Positions 33,127 through 44,393 of a stretch of 64,000 nt of DNA are shown here, one piece after another. Within the stretch, counting starts at the first letter, position 1, and every line of letters begins with the position of its first letter. This DNA is from Calocera cornea HHB12733 (taxonomy: Eukaryota > Basidiomycota > Dacrymycetes > Dacrymycetales > Dacrymycetaceae). The stretch lies in assembly GCA_001632435.1 (NCBI GenBank), contig KV423947.1, positions 1,855-65,854 of the forward strand, in the 5' to 3' direction. Made by a program: the position numbers and the translations under genes. The notes beneath the pieces were generated by a model, which worked only from the letters and a program-made list of their open reading frames with translations, did not search any database and was not told the DNA's origin.

Positions 33127-33863
33127 CTAGTCCGAAAAGGTGATGGTATCCGTGGTGGTCCAGGTCCAAGATTCCGAGCCACTGTTGCTGTACGTGGCAT
33201 CTTCAATGACCTGGGCAGCATTCAGAGTCGTTTCCGGTGGCCGGTCATAGGCTACTACGTACCGGGATCCACGCGGCGCTGGGACTTTCATAGGCGTACC
33301 AGCTCAGTTGAACGTTCGGATTGTCATAAGGCTGAATGCTGAGAGCATATTCAGTCACTACCCGCCCAGATGAAGGAGGGTACCTACTACCACGAGCCGT
33401 CTTGGTCTCCAGGGTTGAGAATGAAGTACGTCGCATCCTCTTGGGAGCTGACAGTCTGCAAGACGCCGTATCCGGATGCATAGGCATCAGAAGCAGACGT
33501 CTCCAACACCGCCAGGAAATTTCCGGTGTCACCCTCTGCAAACACATAAAAAGGTTCATCATTGCCCTCACTGACGTCGGTGAGTTCGAACTGTTTCGAG
33601 GAGGTCAGTAAGCCGCCGTGTTACTGCTCGAGCACGCTCACGAAGTTAGTGCGCCCAAGACCGGCTTCTGGCTGGGGAGAGACACCGATCAAGACGCCGG
33701 CGGAGGCATCGCCTTCTGTCTGCTTGGTCCAAACGCCACCGAGGTAGTCGTTGGACATGTAGCCGATGCGACTCGTGATACTCTGGCGGCGGGTGGGGGC
33801 AGCCGAGGTCAAGGTCATCGAGCCCATGGCGACGGCCAGAGTAAGAAGGGTGGAGCCGAGCAT
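33127..33863 (-). CDS. small secreted protein, paralogue B
   Basis: Exon 1 (33863-33642) encodes MLGSTLLTLAVAMGSMTLTS (signal peptide), the TRRQ processing site and IGYMSNDYLGGVWTKQTEGD. Exon 2 from 33590 encodes FELTDVSEGNDEPFYVFAEG and GYGVLQTVSSQEDATYF. Exon 3 gives IQPYDNPNVQLSWYAYES and exon 4 gives VIEDATYSNSGSESWTW with the stop at 33127. The exon layout is identical to paralogue C and the sequences are close, and homology continues into the 3' flank, so the two arose by recent duplication and lie head to head 2.1 kb apart. Predicted extracellular, Kex2-matured, function unknown. It contains few Cys, unlike many effector-type proteins. Confidence 0.82.
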
Positions 33864-35952
33864 TATTGTTGAGTTGCTGTTGGGCTCTGTCGAGTTGAGG
33901 CGAGAGTCGTACTTGAGATGACTGATGATGTCGAACAGTTGCTGTGGTCACGTCTATCTTTATAGTCCACAGCTCTGAGCTGCATCACATGAAGGCAACC
34001 CACTCACGACTCATCCTACGACGCCGCTGACCACTGACTGAACCGAGCATTTGCGGCCATCAAGCAAGGCACAAGAAGATGGCTCAATACATTGCGTTGA
34101 CTGAAGACTTGAAGGTGTGAATTGTAGGCTTGTAGGCCATTCAACACGCCCACGTCACTGGTGTGCGGAACGGAAAACAACCTTGGGGGAACGAATCCGC
34201 CCGTCCCACCTTGTTGCTAAGCGCTCACGGCGCTCCTAAGTACGGAGCCGATGGCGTTGTGCCTAACCGATGGTCGGCGTCCGCTCAGGACAGCCAGTCG
34301 TACAGTAGACGGCGCAGTTTACGCGTCGAGTGACGAGGGATTTCCCGCAACAGTGACAGAAGAGAGATACGCATGGGCGTAACGCCGGCCAATGCTGTAG
34401 GCAGAAGCCTGCTAGAATAGCAGCGGTCATGGGGATACCCGCGTCGGAGATGCGTGCGTCTATTCATAGGAACGACTCTTGCGAGGCCGCAATTGAAAGC
34501 CAAAAATGGAAGGTCGCTTAGCTGGAGCATTCTTGGTTCTGATTGCCCCATGCGAACCGCGAGGGCTGCCGCTGAGAGAATTGGACGGATCAAGTTGAAA
34601 GCACGTTTGAGCAGGATGGCCAACAGCATGCATATGTGAAGGGATGCGGCGAGCAGGCCGGGCGTGCGGAGGAAACGGAATGTTCGGGGACAGGAGCCCC
34701 ACCCATCCCCCGCGCCTGCCCTAAGTCGCGGACAGGAGCTGTACAGTACCCTCAGCGTCTGCTTCCGATCAAGAGGGCTACTTCGGTAACTCCCGAGGCA
34801 AGTGTTGGTGCATTCACCTGGTGGCTCCATAGTACTGCCTGCGCCTTTCGGCATTAAAGCTATGGTATCTCAACCCCCGCCCGCCGCGAACTGTTTTGCT
34901 GGTTCTAATGAGGTCTATTATGATCCCGTGTGGGTTAAAACCGCGAACACGTGTGCTTGGCCGGCTGCCATGTCCCTTCCGTGCGTCCCTCTCCCGCGCA
35001 TCCCCTTCGGAGTGTCCATTTCTCCATCTGGTATGCTGTGTTCATACTACCCAATGAATGCCACGCTCCTCTACAGCGTGTTAGTTCTGCCGTGGCAATC
35101 CCATGAGTGCGTGAACTAGCATGCGGAAAGCCTCCTCTTCTCACCGCTGGTTCATAGATCGCATCGACATCACACTCGATGTGGGGACAGATTCTCTCGG
35201 GCCACTGTGCACTGCTGCAGCAAGCAGGACAAGCTGACCGTATAGTACTAGTCCCTATCCGGTTCAGCGTGCGTCCAGCGGAGCCTCAGCCCCGTGACCT
35301 CGCAAGCGGCCATCAGAACTAGGAATACCCATTAGCTAAGCGACCTTCCAGTCCTGGCTTCTTTGTGCGGCATCACATGAACCCGCTATGAAATTCATCT
35401 CACGCGGTCCGTCCCTGGTTGGATTGATCGACCGTATTCTTGCGGGCTTCTTCCTACAACGATCGCAAGCGTTACGCCCATGCCTACACCTGTTCCGTCT
35501 CATTCGAGCCCTCCTCTGCAGTCGACACAGAAGAGCGCGACGTCTGCCTTGGGCGGGCGCCGACAATCGGTTACCCCAGGCTCCGTTGGCACCGTCTACG
35601 ATGACTTTGAGCGCTTGCTGCGACGGGCGCAAGGGTGCATGTGTTCTCCCAAGTGTGGTATTCCGCTTCGCATACCAGTGATTTGAGCGTGTCCCAAACC
35701 CTACAAGCCTACAGCTCACACCTTCAATGGTTCAATTAACGCAAGTCATTGCACCACTTTCTCGTGCGTTGCTTGATGACCGCAAAGGCTCGGTTGAGCG
35801 GGTGGTCGGCGGAGTTTGGTCAGTGCATGTGCCTCATTTGTGCCATCCACCTCAGAGCGATTGTCTATAAAGGTAGACGCGACCAGAGCGACTGTTCGAC
35901 ATCATCAGCCATCGTCTTAACTCGACAACAATCCGACAGCAACTCAACAGCA
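33864..35952. other. intergenic between divergent secreted paralogues B and C
   Basis: TATA-like tctttatag at 33956-33964 precedes gene B and tctataaag at 35867-35875 precedes gene C, each about 80-95 bases from its start codon. Short frames between them have no recognisable features. Confidence 0.45.
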
Positions 35953-36690
35953 ATGCTCAGCTCCGCCCTTATTACTTTGGCCGTCGCCATGGTCTCAATG
36001 ACCATGGTCTCGGCTGCCCCAGCCCGCCGTCAGACTACCATCACGGAGCGCATCGGGTGGATGTCTAACGACTATCTCGGCGGTGTGTTGACCAAGCAGA
36101 CCACTGGTGATGCCTCCGCCGGTGTGTTGATTGGTGTTTCTCCCACGCCATCCGCCGGTCTTGGACGAGCCAACATCGTGCGTTTCGTTTTGATTGCGTA
36201 GCTTAATCCGCGTTGACCTCGGCGAACAGTTCGAGCTGAGCTCCTACGTAGATGACAGTGGCGAGACTCTGTATATTTTGGCAGAGGGTGACACTGGGAA
36301 TTTCCTCGGGGTGTACGAGACCTCGGCCTCTGACGACTACGCCCCCGGATACGGTGTTCTGCAGACTGTCAGCTCCCAGGAAGATGCAACGTACTTCACA
36401 ATCCTTCCTGGCGCAGATGACGGCTCCTGGTAGTAGGTGTATTCCTCTATTTTCTTGGAGAAATCTGAGCGATCCCTTCCAGTATCCAGCCCTACGGCGA
36501 CGCGAACGTTCAGCTGAGCTGGTACGCCTATGATGACCCCACCGCCGCATGGATCCCGGTATGTCGCGAGTCACTGTGCTGGAAGACCACACTTACGCTT
36601 GTATAGGTCATCGAAGATGCCACGTACAACGGCAGTCCTTCGGAGTCTTGGACCTGGCACACTGACGAGACCATCACCTACTCGGACTAG
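35953..36690 (+). CDS. small secreted protein, paralogue C
   Basis: Four exons: 35953-36177, 36230-36429, 36483-36558 and 36607-36690, 194 residues. Signal peptide MLSSALITLAVAMVSMTMVS, then APARRQ (Kex2-type site), IGWMSNDYLGGVLTKQTTGD and GVLIGVSPTPSAGLG. Exon 2 encodes FELSSYVDDSGETLYILAEG and GYGVLQTVSSQEDATYF, and exons 3-4 IQPYGDANVQLSWYAYDD and VIEDATYNGSPSESWTW. The repeated aromatic-Gly-Asp strands suggest an all-beta fold. A TATA-like box and a 5' leader full of caacaa/cagcaac lie upstream. Function unknown; secretion and propeptide removal are inferred from the N-terminus. Confidence 0.83.
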
Positions 36691-37741
36691 CCGTCACCGA
36701 AGCGGGACACCGGAACCATATTTCCAACGAGTTCGGTGCCTGGAAACTGCAGCCCGGGTCTGCTTACTATTTCCGTAAACCGCTTGAATTGTTTCATCGT
36801 GTTCGTCCTTCGATTCTGTGTTTAGATACAGAATCTATGCTTACATAACCCTGACACTGTCACCGTGCTCTCTCAAATGGTTGCCTCAAGATGGAGATGC
36901 CTGTTCTAGGCAAGAGCGGAAATGAAGATGATCAGTACGACGTCCAGTCAAGACAACTCACAAGCTGTTTCTAGTTAGTCAACGACATCAGCACCGTGAT
37001 GGCTTCTTGTTTTCACTTTCTTCTCACAATCCGAGCCATCCGAGCCATCCGAGCCTTCGAAGTGGAGTTCGGTAAGTCTGGTTGAGCACAGGTCCCTCCA
37101 AAGGGCTGAATCCGATTTAGGATAGCAAAATACCGGGAAATATGAGGGATGGTTGGCAACGAGTATATCATCGCTGACATCTGCTCGCTCCTTGAATTAT
37201 CGTTATGTCCACAATGATATTCCCTCCGACCCTGTTGAATTTCGAAGACAAGCTCCCCGCAGTGTGCAAGTATACACTCATTGAGTACTGCCTATCTCGA
37301 GCCAAGCTACAGCTCAGATGGTACACAGCGATCATGAGCCGTCCTTTCTTACTGAAAAGGCCGAATACCAGACGGAGTTGATAACGCAGAGGATGCTGAA
37401 AGATCAGCAGCCGCAGGCCAAAGAATACACAGACATGACTTGTCCGATACGTCACCAGGGGGGCTTCGTTATAAGGGTGATCTCAAGGGGCAAGAGAATA
37501 TAGAATCAAGAGCAAGTTTTGTCCAAATCAATATACTCAGTTCCCGCGTTCTATTCGCCTCGGCCCCACGCTATCAGTCAACCTGCGCCTTCTCCTCGGC
37601 TCCATCACCACGTTCCGTGAATCCGGACTCGATGATGTCATTATATACGAGCCTCGTTGCAGGTTAAGACGCATAGAAAGACCATGCGGATGTACACCTC
37701 CAGCTCGAATAGCCCAGCTCTTCCCTCCGGTACTCACAGCG
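36691..37741. other. intergenic upstream of the GST array
   Basis: The first 90 bases match the 3' flank of paralogue B. A (ccgagccat)3 repeat lies at 37031-37057. No gene supported. Confidence 0.45.
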
Positions 37742-38509
37742 ATGTCGGGTCATAAGGATATCACACTGTACACTAGTGCATTAGCGCCTAATGGCTGGAA
37801 GGTCGCGGTGGTCCTCGAAGAGCTCGGCCTACACTACGATTCAATCTATATCGATCTGCTCAACGGGGAGCAGTTGACGACAACGTTCACCCAGCTCAAT
37901 CCGAACCAGAAGGTCCCCGTCATCATCGATCACACCAACGACAACCTTGTTCTGTTCGAATCCAATGCCATTCTCCTTTATCTCGTGGAGCAGTACGACA
38001 CTCACCACAGGATCTCGGTCGTGGGCAAGGACAAACATCTCCTGGACCAATGGCTCTTCTTTCAAGCCGCGGGACAAGGTCCTTACTACCTGCAGTTCTT
38101 CTGGGTCAGCAGATGTCGCGCCGATGCCCAGCCAAGCACCACGGAGCGGTACAGGGATGAGACTCTGCGTGTTCTTGGTGTACTCGAAAGTGTTCTCAAT
38201 AAGCAAGAATGGTGCGTTCTCAGGTGGGCGTATCGGCATTTGGTTTCAAACATCTCGAGTAGGCTCGTTGGAGGGAAGACGACGATTGCCGACATCTCCT
38301 TCGTGACGTGGAATGTCGTTGCCTTCTCTGCGTTGGAAACGAGCGATATCCATCTGAAGAAGCAGTTTCCCGCAGTCTATAGGTAAGCTCGCAGATCTCA
38401 TCACGTACAAGCAAAGAAGCTCATGGTAAGAAGGTGGCATGTTGCTCTGATCGATAGACCGGCTGTCAGGAGAGTTTTATCCGTTACGGCTTCCCTGCAG
38501 GTTTCATGA
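37742..38509 (+). CDS. Ure2p-like glutathione S-transferase 1
   Basis: Exons 37742-38211, 38260-38382 and from 38435 to a TGA near 38509. N-terminal thioredoxin fold: ITLYTSALAPNGWKVAVVLEELGL, with LNPNQKVPVIIDH (cis-Pro) and FESNAILLYLVEQYD (glutathione gamma-Glu-binding ES). The C-terminal helical domain includes GQGPYYLQFFWV and TTIADISFVTWN. This is the Ure2p/GTE class that is expanded in wood- and litter-decay basidiomycetes and handles electrophiles. It is the most divergent of the five copies in the window. The first intron is a multiple of three and open, so retention would insert 16 residues without a stop. The exon 3 frame should be checked against the printed bases near 38460. Confidence 0.85.
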
Positions 38510-39292
38510 CGAGCCGATAAGATGCCCGGGCGGTGATGTCGATTGTAGCACATTGGGAAATTGTCGAGAGTTGGTTGAACATAGTGACATGGACGTTATT
38601 AATTGCCTAGAAACCAGCCAGCGTTTACATGAGCGGATCACTCGGCCTTTACCGGATGTATCTCTATGCGAGGCGGAAGCACTTTGTGCGTGATAGTCCG
38701 AGGTCTACTCAGCGTCCGAGCTCTGTTGTCCTCAAGACTGATCACCGAGGCTGCTACCCGCGTTGTGGTTCCAGCTACACTGTTCTTGCTCAGCAGTCAT
38801 AGCTCTATTTGGCTCCTGGTGATTAACACCGACAGGCAGAGCCATCACCTTGGCAATCGGCAGTTCCAATCCTGAGCACCATCGAGCTGGAATCCGAAGT
38901 GTGCCAGCACCGCAAGGTGGACGACACCATGGCCATCATCTACGTAAACTCGTCGGCTACTGGACGAAAGTTCCAGCAATTGCTTAGCCGGCTGACTGGC
39001 CCCAACTCTTACAAAGCTGCAAGCACGCTACACGTACCTCACCCTGCTGGATATGGCCCTTTCCTTGGGCCGGACTATCATTTCACCTCGGCAATCCGTG
39101 GTGTCAGGTAATCTGTCCCTCTCTTCGCGCAACCCGCGGTCTCTGATCGAATGCACTATGGAAGACCTCTGCTGATGTATGCATAGCATTGCCAGCTCAT
39201 GAGCATATATAAGGGCAGTAGAAAGACATGGGATTCCTCACCAATTCTCAGACGCCCGCTCCTCTGCATACCTCCTCGACTCCCGCTCAACC
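38510..39292. other. intergenic, duplicated GST promoter block
   Basis: tgcgaggcggaagcactttg at 38667-38686 and the tttggctcctgg...gacaggcag block near 38809-38840 recur with changes at about 40634 and 41523, upstream of GST3. This shows that the DNA upstream of GST2 and GST3 is a shared segmental duplication. tatataagg at 39206-39214 is a likely TATA box for GST2. Confidence 0.6.
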
Positions 39293-40067
39293 ATGTCCCA
39301 CGGAAAGCAGTTTACCCTATACACCCACTTGGGTGGTCCGAACGGCTGGAAGGTTGCCTTCCTTCTGTCTGAGCTTGGATTCACCTATGAATCGATCTAC
39401 CTCGACTTCAACAAGCAGGAGCAGAAGTCGCCTGAGTTTCTCAAGCTGAACCCGAACGGCCGCATTCCAGCAATCATCGACCATCTCAACAACGACTTTG
39501 TGCTCTGGGAGTCGAATGCCATCCTCCTCTACCTCGTCGAGAGGTACGACAAGGAGCACAAGTTCTCTGCCGTGACCGACGCGGAGAAGGCATTCCAGAA
39601 CCAATGGCTCTTCTTCCAGGCGTCAGGCCAGGGTCCTTACTTCGGCCAGTACTTCTGGTTCACCTTCTACCACCCCGAGAAGGTCCGTTCAGCTGTTGAG
39701 AGGTACAAGAAGGAGACGGAGCGTGTACTCAGCGTGCTCAACGATGTCCTGAGCAAGCAAGAATGGCAAGTTCTCCATCGTACAGTATATCGTCACGCAC
39801 ATGTTGCTGACAGCGGGCCAAGGCTTGTGGGTAACAAGGTGACCATCGCGGACATCTCGTTTATCTCATGGAACAACGGAGCGTTCGCGGCGATCCTCGG
39901 ACCGGAGTTTCCCATCGCGGAGAAGTTCCCCTCGGTATACAAGTACGCTTTGCCTTGCCTGTGCTCCCGGAATAGCCACTCACGGCCTTCCCAGGTGGCA
40001 TAACGCGCTGATCTCCCGCCCTGCCATCAAGTCCGTCCTCGACGAGAAGGCGGCACTCTCGAAGTAA
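39293..40067 (+). CDS. Ure2p-like glutathione S-transferase 2 (GC-AG intron)
   Basis: Exons 39293-39765, 39814-39942 and 39995-40067, 224 residues. Motifs are FTLYTHLGGPNGWKVAFLLSELG, LNPNGRIPAIIDHLNND, LWESNAILLYLVERYD, SGQGPYFGQYFWFTFYHPEK and NKVTIADISFISWNNG, the last exon ending KSVLDEKAALSK. Intron 1 begins with GC (gaatg/GCAAGT) where the sister gene GST3 has GT at the aligned position. The intron is 48 nt and open, so unspliced RNA would add 16 residues in frame. Very close to GST3. Glutathione-dependent detoxification in the cytosol is inferred from the class. Confidence 0.9.
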
Positions 40068-40199
40068 GGAAGTGAAAGTGGCCTCGCAATGCATTCATGT
40101 AGCAAGTACACCCCCATATCGTTAGGATAAAAGAATAAAAGAAAGGATGTTTGCGCAGTCGTATACACTACACTATATCCCTACTTTCTACTTCATGTC

Positions 40200-40436
40200 A
40201 CGCGAAGCACAAGTGACCTTTTCCTTCTCGTCCCTCACCTCGGATTTCACCCTCCCATCCTGCATGAGGTCCAAGCAGCTCTCGAGCACGTCCGTCGCAT
40301 GATCCACATCCTTCAGCCCTACATCCGATCTTGACAGAAACCTGCTCACGTCCTTGCACGCAGCAAGGAACTCGAGCACCCCGCGCTCGCACCCTAACCA
40401 CACGAGCTTGCTGCGTGTGTGGAACGCGACGCCCCC
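40200..40436 (-). pseudogene. 3' stub of an acetylornithine aminotransferase gene
   Basis: Minus-strand reading contains ACKDVSRFLSRSDVGLKDVDHATDVLESCLDLMQDG, matching TAGKDVVRFVPSLNIGLKDVEHAMDVLESCLVLMQDG at the C-terminus of the intact gene at 42710-44393. The DNA matches continue to gtgtggaacgcgacgcccc near 40410-40430 and then stop abruptly. The rest of the aminotransferase (over 350 codons) is absent. The stub sits tail-to-tail with GST2 exactly as the intact gene sits with GST3, so it is the remnant of a duplicated GST-aminotransferase pair. Confidence 0.88.
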
Positions 40437-41686
40437 CGCTTTGAGGATAGTCCTTCAGCCAAGAGAGTTTTGTGCATTACGGATTCTAGACCTTTGTAGG
40501 TGTACGGAGAGTTGAAGGTGTCCGTGAGCAGCGACGAAGTGTCGATAGTGAGGCAGTGTGCAACTATCGAAAGTCGCTTCAAGATAGCGACGTGGCTGTA
40601 GCTGTCTAACAATAGACCGGGTGCATGTCCGTTGCGAGGCGGAAGTACTTTGAACGTGATTGGCGGCCTGGCCCATGTACACTTAGCTCACGAGCCTCTG
40701 TTCAGTGTTAGGAACACGGGACACCGATACCAGTACCCGTGCGGTGCACGTGGTTCCAGCTCGGTCGAAACCCCAATGAAGCGTAGGCTTGGGGAATGGG
40801 AGTATGCTTGAGCAGCGCCTTCGGAGCCGAAATGTTTCACCGTCTCGACCCTTAGGGGTACTTCTCCCAGGGCGTTGTGAATGTGAATTGTTACTCAAAC
40901 TCACTCAAATTTATTAGGAAAGGCGGGGGACGGCATTGAGCTGAAATTCAATCATAAATAGGAAGCCAAAATCATATTGCATTGCTTCAAGGGTTCAGAT
41001 GGTTCCAGGGTTTCCCACACAGCTGCGCTTTTTCATCCCCTGGATCCGCATAATCATGTGAACCGCCTGCCCGAAAAGCCATACTAATTCATATTGACAG
41101 CGACTCTATACCGGGGTTAAGGTGCTCGCAAGCAACCCCTACCGAGGCAAAAGTTCATTCTGACGAGTGCTACGGTGGGGAGGTGTACGTGACGACTCTT
41201 CGTACCACCCCTTGCTCATCGTCCGAAACACGCCGAAGCGGTCGAAGCGCTGTCAGACTACCACAAAGACGGAACACCACACAGTACAGCTGCTGCTGAC
41301 CCCATAGCCCTTCGCCAACCTCAGGCTGTACCTATCAGGAGGTTTCCATGACAGGTGACCCAAGCGACTTCAGCCCGGTTATAATATGCTTGACACTTAA
41401 TGCAAACTCCTTCTCCCGGCTCGGGAGACAGCGATGCTGAATGCCGGAGTATACTCTAGTTTACCAGCAGGTTTGTCTGGAGATCCGACTGTACACTGCC
41501 ATTGCCCAGCAAACGTATCTTTATTTGGCATCTGGATGACAGGCAGTGCAATCACCCTGGCACTCGAAGAGCAGTCGAGCTATAAAAGTTCATGGCCACT
41601 CATGGTAAGACGCCAGAAAGACAGAAATTTCCTCACTACCTCACATTACAGCTCCTCTATATACCTCCGCTATTCCCTGCTCAACC
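40437..41686. other. intergenic, duplicated block upstream of GST3
   Basis: Contains the second copy of the DNA also found upstream of GST2 (tgcgaggcggaagtactttg near 40634; tttggcatctggatgacaggc near 41523). tataaaag at 41581-41588 is a likely TATA box for GST3. No gene supported. Confidence 0.55.
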
Positions 41687-42468
41687 ATGTCTCGCGACAC
41701 TGACAATCAAATAACTCTCTATACCCACCGTGGCGGGCTAAACGGCTGGAAGGTTGCCTGCCTTCTGTCCGAGCTTGGCTTGGCCTACGAATCGATCTAC
41801 CTCGACTTCAGCAAGCAGGAGCAGAAGTCGCCCGAGTACCTCAAGCTGAACCCAAATGGTCGCATCCCCGCGATCATCGACCATCTGAACAACGACTTGG
41901 TGCTCTGGGAGTCAAATGCCATCCTCCTTTACCTCGTCGACACATACGACAAGGAGCACAAGTTCTCTGCCGCGACCGATACGGACAAGGCGTTCCAGAA
42001 CCAGTGGCTTTCTTTCCAAGGCTCCGGCCAGGGTGTCTACTTCGGTCAGTACTTTTGGTTCACCTTCTTCCACCCCGAGAAGGTCCCTTCGGCTGTTGCG
42101 AGATATGGGAAAGAAACCGAACGGATACTGGACGTGCTCAACGATGTCCTGAGCAAGCAAGAATGGTGAGTGCTCCACCGTACATGTATTAGTCACCTGT
42201 TGATCACAGCGGGCAAAGGCTTGTGGGCAACAAGGTGACCATCGCGGACATCTCGTTCATCACCTGGAACCACGGAGTGTTCGCACAGCGAGAGGTCCTC
42301 GGAATGGATTTGCCAATCGCGGAGACGTGGCCCGCGGTATACAGGTACGCTACGCCTTACCTGTCCTCACGGAGTAGCCACTCACGACTTCCCAGGTGGC
42401 ACAAAGCCCTCATCTCTCGTCCTGCCATCAAGTCCGTCCTCGACGAGATGGTAGCCCTCTCGAACTAA
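41687..42468 (+). CDS. Ure2p-like glutathione S-transferase 3
   Basis: Exons 41687-42165, 42210-42344 and 42396-42468, 228 residues. Contains ITLYTHRGGLNGWKVACLLSELG, LNPNGRIPAIIDHLNND, LWESNAILLYLVDTYD, SGQGVYFGQYFWFTFFHPEK and NKVTIADISFITWNHG, ending KSVLDEMVALSN. Intron 1 is a normal GT-AG intron (gaatg/GTGAGT) with a stop if retained. It differs from GST2 mostly by scattered substitutions. Tail-to-tail with the acetylornithine aminotransferase, with about 240 bases between stops. Confidence 0.91.
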
Positions 42469-42709
42469 CGGCGTGAGCTGGCCTCACGTCATATGTAGCA
42501 ACGTATGTAGCAAGTACACCTTATATGAATATAATAATAGAACAGCAGTTCACGTGTTCTTCCGCACTAAATGCCTGCAATTCTTCTGGACGGCCCTATT
42601 TCGGTCGCAAATCGACGTCTACTTACCCAAAAAGCTGGCTGCGCAGGGGACTCGTCCCCCAGCATCCTCCCTAAGCAACACGATCACCCTCGTCCCACGC
42701 AACCTCGGA

Positions 42710-44393
42710 CTACGCCTGCCCATCCTGCATGAGGACCAAGCAGCTCTCAAGCACGTCCATCGCATGCTCCACATCCTTTAGCCCGATATTCAAGCTCGGC
42801 ACGAACCTGACCACGTCCTTGCCCGCGGTGAGGAAGAGCACCCCGCGCTCCCGCGCCATCTTGAGGAGCTTGCCGGCATCCTCGGGCGTGTGGAACGCCA
42901 CGCCCCGGATGGCGCCTCGGCCGCGGATGCCGGAGACAATCTTGGGGAAGTAGGAAGGGAGAGGGGCGAGCCGCGCAGAGAGGGAGGAGGTGACGAGCGC
43001 GAGGTGGTCGAGGAAGGAGGGCGCAGAGAGCCGCGTGAGGACGTAGTGCGCCAGCCGGGCGGCTAGGACATTCCCGCCGAAAGTGGTGCCGTGGGACTGC
43101 TCTCGCGTCAGTATTATGGCCTTTCGGGCATGGTCAAACTACGCACCCCGACTGTAACGGTCTCGGCAATGTGCTCTTTGACGAGGATCCCCCCGATCGG
43201 GTAGCCGTTCCCGAGCGCCTTGGCCATGGTGACGATGTCCGGATGTGCCGAAACGGGATACTGTGAGTGTGCCCACAGCGTTCCCGTCCTGTACAGCCCA
43301 CACTGTCAAAGAAAAAGTATCAACACCCCGGCCGCCGTTGTGCGTCCAGCCAAAAACGCACCTGTATCTCATCGTAGATCAGCACCGCTCCCACCTCGTC
43401 ACAGCGCTTCCTAATCGCCTCCAGCCACGCAACGTCGCACTCGAAGATCCCGCCCTCTCCCTGGATCGGCTCGACGATGACGCCACAGTGGTCCTCGGTG
43501 ATCATCTCGACCGCAGCCATGTCGTTCAGCTTGCCCACGTCGAACCCCGGGATGAGGGGGGTGAACGGTTTCTGGTACTTCGCGTTGGGGGTAGCACTGA
43601 GCGCGCCCATGGACCGCCCGTGGAAGGCGTGTTCGAAGCAGAGAAACCGCGTCTTGGTGCTCTCCTCCCACGGCCTGCCTGTGCGCTTCGCCCACTGCTC
43701 CTTCCCGTACTTCCGCGCAAACTTGAGCGCGCCCTCGTTTGCCTCTGTCCCCGAGTTGCTCAGGAACACCTTCGCCCCTGCCGGCGCGGGCGCGGGGAGG
43801 GCAGCGGGATCGGGCTCCATGTACGTGCGCGTGAAGAGGTGGCCAGCGCTGTCCCGCGCGAAGAACTTGTATTCCGGATCAGGGGCATATCCGAGCCCGC
43901 CCTCCCGGCGCGTGAGGCCGACGAGGAGGCTGGCGAGCTCCCCGACCCACTCGTTCCAGTATACGTTGCTGGCATGCGCGAGGCTCCCCACCTGGTCGGC
44001 CATCACCGCTATGAACCCCGTGTCCGAGTGGCCAAGGGCGTTCACGGCGATGCCCGCGGAGAAGTCGAGGTACTCGCGCGAGGGGTGCGCGGTGTAGAGG
44101 TGCGAGCCCCGGCCTGAGGTGAAGATGAGCGGAGGGCGAGCGTAGGTGTTCGCTGTGCAGGACTCGAGCCGAGTGATTTGACGGTGCAGGGTCGGGGGCA
44201 GGGACTCGGCATCTTCGGGGTGCGTCACGGCTGTGTATTTTGTGCTGGGCTGCTAGGGAGTCAGATTCGATGAGCGAGGTAGAAAAAATTTGCGCACCCC
44301 GGAGGAGGAAGATGCTGCGCGGACTGACAGCCGGGCTGCCGCGTGGACGAGCGCCCGAGGGCGGTATGCTGAGAGCATGGACTGTCGGTACAT
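42710..44393 (-). CDS. ARG8: acetylornithine aminotransferase, mitochondrial
   Basis: Four exons. Exon 1 (44393-44298) encodes MYRQSMLSAYRPRALVHAAA, a typical mitochondrial presequence. The intron ending ccctag joins it in phase at 44252 to QPSTKYTAVTHPEDAE; using the next cag would create a stop. The class III aminotransferase body has LDFSAGIAVNALGHS, FLSNSGTEANEGALKFAR (PLP phosphate site), FHGRSMGALSAT, EPIQGEGG and IYDEIQCGLYRTG. The PLP Lys is in MAKALGNGYPIGG, followed by HGTTFGGNVLAA. It converts N-acetylglutamate semialdehyde to N-acetylornithine in arginine synthesis in the matrix. The GTG at 44228 in the longest frame is not the start. A truncated copy lies at 40200-40436. Confidence 0.92.

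Noticed and set aside
35388..35719. Overlapping frames of about 100 codons on both strands
   Set aside because: No signal peptide, domain, splice partner or paralogue; likely chance frames between the secreted genes.
43245..44117. Plus-strand frames of 200-290 codons opposite the aminotransferase
   Set aside because: Antisense shadows of a well-supported class III aminotransferase.
44228..44228. GTG at this position as the start of the aminotransferase
   Set aside because: Eukaryotic genes rarely start with GTG, and an upstream exon with ATG and a mitochondrial presequence joins in frame.
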